Assembly (NCBI RefSeq): GCF_004364285.1
Contig: NZ_SOBE01000003.1
Span: 222,103-286,102, forward strand
DNA length: 64,000 bases
DNA from: Frigoribacterium sp. PhB116
GTDB lineage: Bacteria > Actinomycetota > Actinomycetes > Actinomycetales > Microbacteriaceae
Reading direction: 5' to 3'
Made by a program: the position numbers and the translations under genes. Below the pieces are notes generated by a model, which saw nothing but the letters and a program-made list of their open reading frames with translations, had not been told where the DNA came from and made no database searches. Shown piece after piece: positions 1 to 8,376 of the stretch; positions within the stretch are counted from its first letter, which is position 1; each line of letters opens with the position of its first letter.

Positions 1-1
1 G

Positions 2-262
2 TTCGTCGCCGCCATGACCACCGACGTGCAGGTCGCCGTGTTCTACGCCGTGTCGGCCAACGCCGAGGGGTGGTGGGACCTCGCGGCAGGCGAGGCCGTC
101 GGCTTCCGGCCGCAGGACGACGCCTCGACGGTCGTCGACGGCCCCCTGCCCGAGCCCGCCGGCACCGTCCCTCCCGGAACCGGGGAGCCGGCCGAGCCCG
201 CGGGTCCCCAGGGCGGGCCCTTCGCCTCCTCGACCTTCTCGCTGGACCGCATGACGCGCTGA
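2..262 (+). CDS. NAD-dependent epimerase/dehydratase family protein, C-terminal fragment
   Basis: Only the last 86 codons of this gene lie in the window; it enters from the left edge without a start. The piece WWDLAAGEAVGFRPQDDAS is typical of the end of short-chain sugar-nucleotide epimerase/dehydratases, where a WWDL-like segment precedes a phenylalanine-rich, acidic tail. The last 40 residues are proline/glycine-rich and probably disordered. It ends 26 nt from the convergent glycosyltransferase with no clear hairpin between them. With the heptose kinase and glycosyltransferases beside it, a role in making an activated sugar is plausible. The exact reaction cannot be read from the fragment. 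Confidence 0.6.
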   Translation, partial: FVAAMTTDVQVAVFYAVSANAEGWWDLAAGEAVGFRPQDDASTVVDGPLPEPAGTVPPGTGEPAEPAGPQGGPFASSTFSLDRMTR

Positions 263-288
263 GCGACGCCTTCACCGCGACCTCCCGC

Positions 289-1548
289 TCAGGACCGGGC
301 TTCCTGGACGGGGAGAGACGTGCCGCGGCCCGCGAGCACACCGTCGAGCAGCTCCCGGGTGTTCTCCCACACCTCGTCGAGCCCCACCCCGTCGACGACG
401 CTCGCGTCGTGCTCGCAGCGCTCCGCCGTCCAGCCGACCTGGGTGATGTCGACTCCGCACACCGGACACGACGTGCTGAACGCCATCGCGACACGGTGGC
501 TCGTGCGGCCGAGGGCACCCGCGTTGATCACGTTGCCGAACCAGAAGACCGCGCTCGTCGCCGTCCCGACGGCCTCGGCCACGTGCCGGGGCCCGCTGTC
601 GTTCCCGACGAAGGCGTCGACCGACGCGAGCACGCCCACGAGGCCGGAGAGGTCGAGCTGCCCCGCCAGCGACGACACGAGGGAGGCGCGGCTCGGCTGG
701 CGCTCGTGGGCCACGGTCGTGACGCGGTCGGCCAGTGCCACGTCGTCGCCCTCGCCGACGACCACGACCCGCACGCCGTGGTGCGCGAGGCGAGCGGCGA
801 GCTCGCCGAACCGGTCGGCCGACCACCGCCTCCTCGGGTCGCTCGCCCCGGGGTGGATCGCGACGACCGGGCGCCCGTCTCCGCCGGCCGACGTGCCGGC
901 CGGACCACCGCCGACGAGCGCCGCCCCGCGGCCCCGCTCGGCCCGGGTCGGCGAGAGCACCGGACGCCCCGACGAGGAGGCGCCGGCGAGCGCCACGACC
1001 TCGAGGGCGCGCAGCACCTCGTGCTGGTAGTAGACGTAGGGGATCGTGCGCTCGAGCGGGATCGCGTCGGGGGTCCGCGTGCCGATCGTGTGCCGGGCGC
1101 CGAGCCGGTGCAGGAACGGGTTCGAGTTGCGTCCCCCGCCGTGCACCTGCACGGCCAGGTCGTAGCGGCGCGCACGGTGGCGAGCGACGAACTCCTCGGT
1201 GGCGACGGCGTCGACCTCGGTGCCCGACGCGTCGCCGACGCCCGGGACGACGGGGAGCACGTCGACCTCGTCGACGCCGGAGGTACGTCCGGCGAGCAGG
1301 GCCCGGTGGACGGGCGAGCCGAGCAGCGTGAGGCGGGCCGCGGGGTACGCCTCGGCGAGCGCCTCGATCGCAGGCAGGGCGAAGACGAGGTCGCCGATGC
1401 CTCCGCCACGGAGGACGGCGATCTCGTGGACATCGTCGAAGCGCGGGTGCAGCTCCGGCAGGCCGGGGACGGGCTGGGACGACGCGGGACGGTCGGGGGC
1501 CGGGCGGGCGAGTGCCGGACGGGCGGGTGCGGTGGTGTCGGGCTGCAC
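289..1548 (-). CDS. Glycosyltransferase family 9 (heptosyltransferase-like)
   Basis: A 419-residue protein related to ADP-heptose:LPS heptosyltransferases (GT9), which move a heptose or similar sugar from a nucleotide donor to a surface glycan. The N-terminal fold opens with GGGIGDLVFALP at about residue 48, and the donor-binding half carries IHPGAS and GNDSGPRHVAEA (about 315), both family hallmarks. The GTG start is chosen because a GAGAGAGGA ribosome site sits just before it; the frame stays open upstream but that part is low-complexity. Unusual is a cysteine-rich CPVCG (about 361) followed by RCEHD, which could bind a metal. The gene is divergent from the aldehyde dehydrogenase/heptose kinase operon, supporting a shared heptose-polymer pathway. 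Confidence 0.8.
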   Translation of the reverse strand: MQPDTTAPARPALARPAPDRPASSQPVPGLPELHPRFDDVHEIAVLRGGGIGDLVFALPAIEALAEAYPAARLTLLGSPVHRALLAGRTSGVDEVDVLPVVPGVGDASGTEVDAVATEEFVARHRARRYDLAVQVHGGGRNSNPFLHRLGARHTIGTRTPDAIPLERTIPYVYYQHEVLRALEVVALAGASSSGRPVLSPTRAERGRGAALVGGGPAGTSAGGDGRPVVAIHPGASDPRRRWSADRFGELAARLAHHGVRVVVVGEGDDVALADRVTTVAHERQPSRASLVSSLAGQLDLSGLVGVLASVDAFVGNDSGPRHVAEAVGTATSAVFWFGNVINAGALGRTSHRVAMAFSTSCPVCGVDITQVGWTAERCEHDASVVDGVGLDEVWENTRELLDGVLAGRGTSLPVQEARS

Positions 1549-1599
1549 GGGGTCCTCTCTCTCGTCGGTCCCCTGCCCTGCGCGCCTCGTGGCCAAACG

Positions 1600-1627
1600 C
1601 CCTCCTCCTCGCCCTCCTCCTCTTCCT
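1600..1627. repeat. Polypyrimidine tract in divergent promoter region
   Basis: The 176-bp gap between the divergent GT9 and aldehyde dehydrogenase genes holds a pyrimidine run built from a repeated CCTCCTC unit. Read in the GT9 direction it is a series of GAGGAG motifs about 50-80 nt upstream of the start. I see no confident promoter hexamers in the gap. Confidence 0.5.
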
Positions 1628-1724
1628 GCGCCGTCCGCCCCCGGCACCCCACCCCGACGCCGACCACGTGTGAGGCGCGCCGAGCCGGGGTAGGGCACGA
1701 GCACCGACACGAGAGGACGCCTCC

Positions 1725-3461
1725 ATGACGACCTGGGCCCCTGGCACCCGCCCCGACGACGCCGTCGACGCGCGCCCGCACGACGACGTCGCGCCCGACG
1801 ACGCGCACGACCACCGGCCCGGCCCCGCCGTCGGCAGGTCGGCGGCCGGCGGCGTGCTGACCGTCCTCGACCCCAGCGACGGGTCGACGGTGGGCGAGAT
1901 CCGCGAGGCCGACCGCGACGAGGTCGTCGAGGCCGTGCGCCGGGCGAGGGCCGCCCAGCACGGCTGGGAGCGCACGCCCGCCGCGGACCGCGGCGCCCAG
2001 CTGCACGGCGCCGCCGCGGCCCTCCGCGAGCACGCCGCCGAGCTCGCCGCGCTCAACCAGCGCGAGACCGGCAAGCCGTTCGACGACTCCCTCGGCGGGG
2101 TGCTCGCCGGTGCCGACACCCTGCGCCAGTACGCCGAGCTCGGGCCCGTGCACCGCGGCCTCAGCCTCGTCGGGGGCCGAGAGTCCGCCGACTTCACGAT
2201 CGACCAGCCCCGGGGCGTCGTCGCGGCGATCACCCCCTGGAACGACCCCGTCGCCGTCGCCTGCGGCCTGATCGGTGCCGCGCTCGTCACGGGCAGCACG
2301 GTCGTGCACAAGCCGAGCGAGCGCTGCCCGCACGTCGGCGAGCTGCTCGGCCGCGTGCTCGCCGAGACGCTGCCGCCCGACGTGCTCGTCACCGTCTCGG
2401 GAGGCGGCGGCGTGGGCGCCGCGCTCACCGAGCAGCCGGGCGTCGACGCCGTCGCCCACGTCGGCTCGACCGCGACGGGCCGGCGCATCGCGCGCATGGC
2501 CGCGCTGACCGGCGCCCACGTCGTGCTCGAGAACGGCGGCAACGACGCCCTCATCGTCGACGGCGACGTCGACCCCGTCTGGGCGGCGGAGCAGGCGGCG
2601 ATCGGCTCGTTCGCCAACGCGGGCCAGATCTGCACCAGCGTGGAGCGCATCTTCGTGCACCGGGACGTCGCCGCCGCATTCGTCGAGGCGCTCGTCGCCG
2701 AGGCGGCCCGGCGCCACGACCGGCTCGAGATGGGCCCGCTCGTCGACGCCCGCCTCCGTGCCGAGGTGCAGCGCCAGGTCGACGAGGCCGTCGCCGACGG
2801 GGCGACGGTCGAGATCGGCGGCACGACCCCCGAGGGCCCGGGGTCGTGGTGGCCCGCCACGGTGCTGACGGGCTGTCGGCCGCACATGACGATCATGCAG
2901 GAGGAGACCTTCGGCCCCGTCGCCCCCGTGCAGGTCGTCGACGACTTCGACGAGGCCCTGCGCCTCGCCTGCCACGACCGCCACGGGCTCGCGGCGACCG
3001 TGCTCACGGGCTCGATCGCGCACGCGAACCGGGCTCTGGCCGACCTGCCCGTCGGCACCGTCAAGATCAACGCCGTCTTCGGCGGAGCACCGGGCGGATC
3101 AGCCCAGCCGCGCGGCGAGAGCGGCTCCGGCTACGGCTACGGCCCCGAGCTGCTCGACGAGCTGACGCTGACGAAGGTCGTGCACTACGGGGTCCCCGTG
3201 CTCGCGGCCGACGGCGGGCACCAGGAGGTGCGGGGCACCTCCTCGGCACCGCTCGCCGCGGGCGACCAGGTCGGGGGCCAGGACTCGGCCGAGGCGCCGC
3301 ACGGCGCCGCCACGACCGGCACCTCCACAGGCCGCACCCGGCACCCGCAGGAGCCCGCCGAGGGCGGCGACCCCGACGACACGGCGCACACCGGCACCGG
3401 CAGGGGTGAGGACGACGCCGAGCCCCGCGTGCACCCCTCCTCCCCCGCCGAGGGCGACTGA
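1725..3461 (+). CDS. NAD(P)-dependent aldehyde dehydrogenase with long C-terminal tail
   Basis: An aldehyde dehydrogenase superfamily enzyme (578 residues; the family is usually about 480-500) that oxidises an aldehyde to an acid. PWN at 171-173, K196, the general base in LENGGN (E269) and the nucleophile in GQICTS (C303) are all present. The fold ends near the TKVVHYG motif and is followed by about 90 residues rich in Gly, Ala, Asp and Pro that belong to no family I know. The start has a GAGAGGA ribosome site. Only one base separates its stop from the HldE-type gene, so they form one operon. The substrate is unknown; a sugar-derived aldehyde in heptose-polymer synthesis is an inference from position only. 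Confidence 0.85.
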   Translation: MTTWAPGTRPDDAVDARPHDDVAPDDAHDHRPGPAVGRSAAGGVLTVLDPSDGSTVGEIREADRDEVVEAVRRARAAQHGWERTPAADRGAQLHGAAAALREHAAELAALNQRETGKPFDDSLGGVLAGADTLRQYAELGPVHRGLSLVGGRESADFTIDQPRGVVAAITPWNDPVAVACGLIGAALVTGSTVVHKPSERCPHVGELLGRVLAETLPPDVLVTVSGGGGVGAALTEQPGVDAVAHVGSTATGRRIARMAALTGAHVVLENGGNDALIVDGDVDPVWAAEQAAIGSFANAGQICTSVERIFVHRDVAAAFVEALVAEAARRHDRLEMGPLVDARLRAEVQRQVDEAVADGATVEIGGTTPEGPGSWWPATVLTGCRPHMTIMQEETFGPVAPVQVVDDFDEALRLACHDRHGLAATVLTGSIAHANRALADLPVGTVKINAVFGGAPGGSAQPRGESGSGYGYGPELLDELTLTKVVHYGVPVLAADGGHQEVRGTSSAPLAAGDQVGGQDSAEAPHGAATTGTSTGRTRHPQEPAEGGDPDDTAHTGTGRGEDDAEPRVHPSSPAEGD

Positions 3462-3462
3462 C

Positions 3463-5073
3463 GTGGCGGGCCCGATCGACCTCGGCCAGGTCCGGGGGCT
3501 GAGCCCCGAGGTGGTGCGCGCCCTGCGCGACGCCGCCCCGGTCGTCAGCGTCGTCGGCGACCTCGTGCTCGACGGCTGGTGGCAGGGCACGACCGAGCGC
3601 ATGACGCGCGAGGCTCCCGTGCCCGTCGTCGAGGTGGCCGACCGCCGGTTCGTGCCGGGCGGCGCCGCCAACACGGCGGTCAACCTCGCCGCCCTGGGCG
3701 CGCGGGTGCGGCTCGCGGGGATCGTCGGCGACGACGAGGCCGGCCGACGGCTCACCGAGCTGCTCGCCTCGCACGGCGTCGACACCACGGGAGTGGTGCG
3801 CGTGCGCGGCCGTGCCACCGTCGCGAAGAACCGGGTGCTCGTCGACGACCAGGTGCTCATCCGGCTGGACGACGTGGAGTCGGAGCCCGCGCCGGCCGCC
3901 TCCCTCGCGCTGCTCGCCGAGGCCGCGCTGGCGCAGGCCCACGGCGCCGACGCCGAGCTCGTCTGCGACTACGCCTCCGGGTGCCTCACCGGCCTCGTGC
4001 TCGACGCCCTCGTCGCCCGGCCCGCCGCCGACCGCCCCCCGCTCGTCGTGGTCGACGCGCACGACCTCGCTCCCTGGGCGCGGCTGCGGCCCGACCTCGT
4101 CACGCCGAACGCGGGCGAGAGCGGGGCCCTCGCGGGGATCGCGATCGGCGACTCGCTGCCCACCGACGTCCGCGTCGAGCGCGTCGAGGCCGCCGCCTCC
4201 TCGTTGCTCGAGCGCTCGGGGGCGGGCGCCGTCGTCGCGACGCTCGACCACGACGGGTCGATGCTGCTCGTGCACGGCGGCGCGACGGCGGGTCAGCCCG
4301 ACGTCGCCCTCGACCGCGGCGACGGCAGCCCGCAGGAGGCGCGGGTGCAGCACCGGACCTGGGCGCGCCGGGCGCGCGAGCGGCAGGCCTCCGGCGCGGG
4401 CGACTCGTTCGTCGCCGCGCTGACCGTCGGACGGGCAGCCGGCCTCCCGCTGACGACGAGCGTCGACCTGGCGCAGGCGGCGGCGGACGTCGTCGTGCGG
4501 CGCTTCGGCACCTCCGTGTGCTCGACGGACGACCTCGTCGGGCACGTCGACCGCACCGGCGACCTCATGCTGGGCCTGGACGAGCTGGCGCGCCGGCTCG
4601 ACGAGGAGCGGGCGGCGGGCCGACGCGTCGTCCTCACGAACGGCTGCTTCGACGTGCTGCACCGAGGCCACACCACCTACCTGACGCAGGCGAAGCAGCT
4701 CGGGGACGTGCTCGTCGTCGCGCTCAACGACGACGACTCGACCCGGCGTCTCAAGGGCCCCGGCCGACCGATCAACGCGCTGGCCGACCGGGCCGGCGTG
4801 CTGTCCGCGCTGAGCTGCGTCGACTACGTCACGTCGTTCGCCACGGACACGCCGATCCCCCTGATCCGTCGCGTCCGACCCGACCTCTACGCGAAGGGCG
4901 GCGACTACACGCCGCAGATGCTCGAGGAGACGGCCTCGGTCGTCGAGGGAGGCGGCGAGGTGCGCATCCTCGACTACGTCGCCGACCACTCGACGACGGG
5001 CATCGTCGACCGCATCCGCCAGTCGCACGGCGCCGGCGCCGATGGCGACGGCCCGGGACGGGGACGCGCGTGA
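3463..5073 (+). CDS. hldE: Bifunctional heptose-7-phosphate kinase / heptose-1-phosphate adenylyltransferase
   Basis: A 536-residue two-domain protein of the HldE/RfaE type. The N-terminal PfkB-like kinase shows PGGAANTAVNLAALG at 65-79 and the GAGDS catalytic loop at 311-315. The C-terminal nucleotidyltransferase has NGCFDVLHRGH at 393-403 and KGGDY near 480. In Gram-negative bacteria this enzyme phosphorylates D-glycero-D-manno-heptose 7-phosphate at C1 and, after a phosphatase step, adds AMP to give ADP-heptose. The GTG start lies one base after the dehydrogenase stop, and the stop overlaps the next start (GTGA), so translation is coupled. Neither an isomerase (GmhA) nor a phosphatase (GmhB) is in the window; they may lie to the left. 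Confidence 0.88.
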   Translation: MAGPIDLGQVRGLSPEVVRALRDAAPVVSVVGDLVLDGWWQGTTERMTREAPVPVVEVADRRFVPGGAANTAVNLAALGARVRLAGIVGDDEAGRRLTELLASHGVDTTGVVRVRGRATVAKNRVLVDDQVLIRLDDVESEPAPAASLALLAEAALAQAHGADAELVCDYASGCLTGLVLDALVARPAADRPPLVVVDAHDLAPWARLRPDLVTPNAGESGALAGIAIGDSLPTDVRVERVEAAASSLLERSGAGAVVATLDHDGSMLLVHGGATAGQPDVALDRGDGSPQEARVQHRTWARRARERQASGAGDSFVAALTVGRAAGLPLTTSVDLAQAAADVVVRRFGTSVCSTDDLVGHVDRTGDLMLGLDELARRLDEERAAGRRVVLTNGCFDVLHRGHTTYLTQAKQLGDVLVVALNDDDSTRRLKGPGRPINALADRAGVLSALSCVDYVTSFATDTPIPLIRRVRPDLYAKGGDYTPQMLEETASVVEGGGEVRILDYVADHSTTGIVDRIRQSHGAGADGDGPGRGRA

Positions 5074-5990
5074 GCGGCAGCCGGCGCTGGTCGGGGGCGT
5101 GGGCGTCGGCGTCGGGATCGGTCCTCGACGCGCAGGGGGCGCCTCCTGCGCTCGTCGACGTGCTCGTGCCCACCGCCGACCGCCCGGCAGAGCTGGCGGT
5201 CACGCTCGCCGGGCTCGCCGCCCAGGACGACCCGCCGTTCTCGGTCGTGGTCAGCGACCAGTCCGAGGGCGAGCCCGACTGGGCGCACCCGGCGGCGCAG
5301 GCCATGGTGCGGGTGCTGCGCGCGCAGGGACGCTCCGTCGAGACGCACGTCCACCTGCCGCGTCGGGGCCTCGCCGAGCACCGCCAGTCGCTGCTCGAGC
5401 GGGCGACGGCACCCGAGGTGCTGTTCCTCGACGACGACGACGTCTGGCTCGAGCCCGGCGCTCTCCACCGGATGCACGACGCCCTGGACCGGCTCGGCTG
5501 CGGCTTCGTCGGCTCGGCGGTGCAGGGCCTGTCGTACCTGGACGACGTCCGGCCGCACGAACGGGAGGCCTTCGAGCTCTGGTCCGGGGAGGTGCTGCCC
5601 GAGCGCGTCCGGCGGGACACGCCCGCGTTCTCCCGCTGGCGGCTGCACAACGCCGCGAACCTCGTCCACGAGGCGGCTCGGCTCGGCGTGCCCGAGGGCG
5701 ACTGGGAGGCCTACCGGGTGGCCTGGGTCGGGGGCTGCGCGCTGTACCGCAGGGACGTCCTGCTCGAGGCCGGCGGCTTCGGGTTCTGGGACGACCTGCC
5801 GCGCGACCACGCGGGCGAGGACGTCGCCGCCCAGTGGCGCGTCATGCAGGCACGAGGAGGCGCGGGCATCGTCCCCAGCGGTGCCGTCCACCTCGAGGCG
5901 CCCACCACCGTGGAGCGCCGCGACGTCGAGGCGACAGACCTGGTCGACCTCGACACCCCGGCCGGACCCGGCCGGGCCACCCCGAGATGA
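5070..5990 (+). CDS. Glycosyltransferase family 2 protein
   Basis: A 306-residue GT-A type glycosyltransferase. The opening segment VDVLVPTADRPAELAVTL binds the nucleotide, and VLFLDDDDVWLEPGAL holds the DxD metal-binding site. The acceptor half contains WVGGCALYRRDVLLEAGGF and the DHAGEDVAAQWR acid motif. The GTG start overlaps the hldE stop (GTGA), the normal sign of coupled translation. It would transfer a sugar in the cytoplasm or at the inner face of the membrane; no membrane helix is visible. Donor and acceptor are not recognisable, but its operon partner suggests a heptose-containing glycan. Confidence 0.82.
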   Translation: MSGSRRWSGAWASASGSVLDAQGAPPALVDVLVPTADRPAELAVTLAGLAAQDDPPFSVVVSDQSEGEPDWAHPAAQAMVRVLRAQGRSVETHVHLPRRGLAEHRQSLLERATAPEVLFLDDDDVWLEPGALHRMHDALDRLGCGFVGSAVQGLSYLDDVRPHEREAFELWSGEVLPERVRRDTPAFSRWRLHNAANLVHEAARLGVPEGDWEAYRVAWVGGCALYRRDVLLEAGGFGFWDDLPRDHAGEDVAAQWRVMQARGGAGIVPSGAVHLEAPTTVERRDVEATDLVDLDTPAGPGRATPR

Positions 5991-6004
5991 AGGAGGCGAC
6001 CGTC

Positions 6005-6199
6005 ATGGCCGACACCCCGAACCCCATCCAGATGCAGAAGTACCTCAGCGGCGTGGACTACCCGGTCTCGAAGGAGGACCTGATCGCCACGGCGAGGGAG
6101 CAGGGCGCGCCCGACGACGTCGTGTCGGCGCTCGAGGCGCTCGACGGAGACTCGTTCGACGCGCCGACCGACGTCAGCAAGGGCGTCTCGGAGGAGTAG
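6005..6199 (+). CDS. DUF2795 domain small protein
   Basis: A 64-residue acidic protein of the DUF2795 family, common in actinobacteria. The core IQMQKYLSGVDYPVSKEDLI and the later DDVVSALEAL fit the family pattern of a short helical bundle. An AAGGAGG ribosome site lies 7 nt before the ATG. It follows the glycosyltransferase after only 14 nt and may be read from that operon, but it more likely belongs to general stress physiology. Function is not known. Confidence 0.8.
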   Translation: MADTPNPIQMQKYLSGVDYPVSKEDLIATAREQGAPDDVVSALEALDGDSFDAPTDVSKGVSEE

Positions 6200-6219
6200 C
6201 TCGCCGCCGTGGGACACGG

Positions 6220-6260
6220 CACGGGACCGCCCGTCGTCGGGGACGGCGGGCGGTCCCGTG
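6220..6260. terminator. Bidirectional terminator hairpin
   Basis: A perfect 14-bp stem (CACGGGACCGCCCG and its complement) with a 13-nt loop sits between the convergent DUF2795 gene and the acidic small protein gene. Confidence 0.75.
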
Positions 6261-6276
6261 CGTTCGTCGACGCGGG

Positions 6277-6474
6277 TCAGACCTCGTCGGGCGAGGGCGC
6301 CTGCGTCGGGACGTCGTCGCCGCCCCGGTCGCCGTCGGCGCGCTGCTCGACGTCGTCGTCGACCGAGCCGTCGGCGTCGAGGTCGTAGTCCTCGCCCTTC
6401 AGCACCTGGTCCCACTTCTGGGCGTCGTCGGGGTTCGAGTCGGGGTTCTGCGGGGTGATGGGGACGCTGCTCAT
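6277..6474 (-). CDS. Small acidic hypothetical protein
   Basis: A 65-residue, strongly acidic protein rich in Asp, Pro and Asn, with no membrane segment or known domain. The gene is supported by a perfect GAGGAGG ribosome site 5 nt before the ATG and by the terminator hairpin directly downstream. The run EDYDLDADGSVDDDVEQ is Asp-rich but does not form a proper EF-hand loop. It looks like the small disordered proteins often found near stress genes in Microbacteriaceae. Function unknown. Confidence 0.6.
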   Translation of the reverse strand: MSSVPITPQNPDSNPDDAQKWDQVLKGEDYDLDADGSVDDDVEQRADGDRGGDDVPTQAPSPDEV

Positions 6475-6542
6475 GGTGACCTCCTCGGTCGGTCGTGGTC
6501 CCCTCGACGGTAGGCGCGCCTCCCCGCGCTGTCCGCCCCCGG

Positions 6543-7043
6543 CTACGACGAGGTGCCGACGATGCGGACGTCGATCGTCGGGGCCGGCAGCTGCTGCGCC
6601 TCGAGGTGCCCGAGGAGGCGAGCCGCGACCGCCCGCGCGACCGCCGGCCCCGAGGCGGCGTCGTCCACGGCGAGGTCGAGCACCACCCGCGTCTCGTCGT
6701 CGGTGACGGCGAGCGTCACGAGCGGCCTCGGCCGACCCGGGGTCCCGTCGGCCGCGCCGGCCGAGGCGGGCACGCCGGCCGCGGCGGCACCGGTCACGAC
6801 CGCGCCGGCCGCACCGGTCACGCTGGCGACGGCTGCCCGGAGTCCGCCGAGCGCCTGGCGGGCGATCTCGACCGCACCAGGCCGGGCGTGCACGCGGGCG
6901 ACGCCGTCCGTCTCCGCCGCCAGCGCCCCGAGCTCGAGCGCGAGGTCGTCGAGCCGGTCCTGCGGCACGGTCGCGACGCCGTCGGCACCCACGGCCGGGC
7001 CTGCGCCCGTACCAGCACGGTCGTCGATCGTCGGGTCGTCCAT
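6543..7043 (-). CDS. Asp23/Gls24-like protein, third gene of sigma-factor operon
   Basis: A 166-residue protein whose second half (PLVTLAVTDDETRVVLDLAV, then a helix, then a final TIDVRIVG strand) follows the layout of the Asp23/Gls24 alkaline-shock fold. A stretch rich in Ala, Gly and Val at about 70-100 could be a membrane-associated hairpin or a flexible linker. Its ATG shares one base with the stop of the preceding gene (TGATG), so it is co-translated with that Asp23 protein and the sigma factor. The family assignment is moderate because the N-terminal half does not match. A role at the cell envelope is inferred from the neighbours. Confidence 0.6.
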   Translation of the reverse strand: MDDPTIDDRAGTGAGPAVGADGVATVPQDRLDDLALELGALAAETDGVARVHARPGAVEIARQALGGLRAAVASVTGAAGAVVTGAAAAGVPASAGAADGTPGRPRPLVTLAVTDDETRVVLDLAVDDAASGPAVARAVAARLLGHLEAQQLPAPTIDVRIVGTSS

Positions 7044-7693
7044 CACAGTCCTGCCTCTCGGGCCTCGAGGTGCACGTCGCGCACGGTGACGTCGAGGGAC
7101 TCGACGACGATCTCGGTCTGCCGAGCGAGCGCCTCGGACACGGCCTCGCGCACGAGCTCGGCGACTCGCCGCAGGTCGGCGCCGTAGACGACGCTCACCG
7201 CCACGTCGACCCGGATCGGCGCGTCGACGACGCCCACGTCGCCGGCCAGCCCGCACGAGATGACGACGGCACCCGGCACCGCGTCGCCGGCCTCGCGGAC
7301 GAGCGAGCGCACCGCGCCCTCGGTGATGTGCAGGGTGCTGCGGACGTCGGGCGACGCGAGCGGGATGTCGCGCCCCGTGCGCGACTCGAGCCGGACGCGG
7401 TCCATGACGCTCGCGATCCACGACGGGTCGGGTGCCGGAGCCGTCGCGACGTCGCTCTCGACGAGCTCGGACGACAGCGCCCGCAGCCGCTCGAGCGCGA
7501 GGAGCTGCGCCAGGCACTCGGGGTCGTCCTCGATGAGCGGGTCGTACGGCTCACGGCCGGCGTCGAGGTAGTCGGCGAGCCGCTCGGTCGGGACCGAGTC
7601 GCCCCCCGAGCCCGAGCCGCCGCCCGTCAGCGGGCCCTCGGCGGGGCCGTCGCTCGGCTGCGCGGAGGGCGAGAAGGGCGTCGGGTCGCTCAT
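7043..7693 (-). CDS. Asp23/Gls24 family protein with N-terminal extension
   Basis: A 216-residue protein with the Asp23/Gls24 fold at its C-terminus (from about residue 120: ITEGAVRSLVREAGDAVPGA, then VDVAVSVVYGADLRRVAELV). The first 100 residues hold a disordered stretch and then a segment around YLDAGREPYDPLIEDDPEC that could contact the sigma factor, as anti-sigma domains do; that is inference. Its start overlaps the sigma-factor stop by 4 nt (ATGA) and its stop overlaps the next start, so all three are one translationally coupled unit. Asp23 proteins in Gram-positives sit at the membrane and respond to envelope or alkaline stress. Confidence 0.75.
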   Translation of the reverse strand: MSDPTPFSPSAQPSDGPAEGPLTGGGSGSGGDSVPTERLADYLDAGREPYDPLIEDDPECLAQLLALERLRALSSELVESDVATAPAPDPSWIASVMDRVRLESRTGRDIPLASPDVRSTLHITEGAVRSLVREAGDAVPGAVVISCGLAGDVGVVDAPIRVDVAVSVVYGADLRRVAELVREAVSEALARQTEIVVESLDVTVRDVHLEAREAGL

Positions 7694-8247
7694 CGCCAGG
7701 CCTCCATCTCTCGGGTCAGTGACTCTCGGGCACGGGCGAGCTGGCCCCTCACGGCGGTCACGGACGAGCCGGTCCGCTCCGCGATGTCAGCGTACGACTC
7801 GCCGCCGACCTCGCGCATGGTCCACACGCGGCGCTGGGCGGCGGGCAGCCGGCCGAGCGCCTGGCGCAGCGCGACCATCGCGTCGGACGACTGCGCCCGC
7901 CGTTCGGGGTCGTCGTGGGCGCCGTCGGTCGAGGGCACCTCCAGCTCGTCGACGTCGGCGGCGGGACGGCGACGACGGATCAGGTCGAACGCCTTGCGCG
8001 ACACGATCGTCATCATCCAGCCGCGGACGGCGTCGGGGGCCTGCAGGCCCGGGAGCTCACGCCAGATGGTGATCGACGCCTCCTGCACCGCGTCGGAGGC
8101 GTCGGCCCGGGACGAGGTCAGCCGCGTCGCGTAGGCGGTCATCAGCCCGAGGTGGCGCCGCAGCAGCACCTCGAAGGCCCGTTCGTCGCCCTCCGCGGCA
8201 CGGGACGCGAGCGTGCCGTCGGCAGCCTCGGTGAGGTCGATCGACAC
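7690..8247 (-). CDS. ECF-type RNA polymerase sigma factor
   Basis: A 185-residue sigma-70 family factor with region 2 (AFEVLLRRHLGLMTAYA to MMTIVSRKAFDLIRRRR, about 24-97) and region 4 (LGRLPAAQRRVWTMREV and the helix-turn-helix SYADIAERTGSSVTAVRGQL, about 130-175). Only these two domains are present, as in ECF factors, which redirect RNA polymerase to a small stress regulon. The start is a GTG behind AGAGGAGG. It leads an operon with two Asp23-like proteins and is divergent from a third, so an envelope-stress regulon is likely. No classical zinc-binding anti-sigma factor follows; the extended Asp23 protein may take that place. Confidence 0.88.
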   Translation of the reverse strand: MSIDLTEAADGTLASRAAEGDERAFEVLLRRHLGLMTAYATRLTSSRADASDAVQEASITIWRELPGLQAPDAVRGWMMTIVSRKAFDLIRRRRPAADVDELEVPSTDGAHDDPERRAQSSDAMVALRQALGRLPAAQRRVWTMREVGGESYADIAERTGSSVTAVRGQLARARESLTREMEAWR

Positions 8248-8376
8248 GGTGCCTCCTCTGTGCGGCGAGCCCCGGCAGGGCGTTCGATGGAACGACTGGG
8301 ACGGATTCCGTGACGATCAGGTCGCGGCGTGCGTCTCGTCCATGACTACACCAGCCTCTCGCAGAACGGAGCCACC

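Noticed and set aside
272..3070. Very long open frames opposite or out of phase with real genes (e.g. 272-3070 minus, 48854-52927 plus, 19401-22421 plus)
   Set aside because: They run antisense or out of frame to genes with clear family motifs; their translations are Arg/Ala/Pro/Gly low complexity, as expected where GC-rich codons leave few stops.
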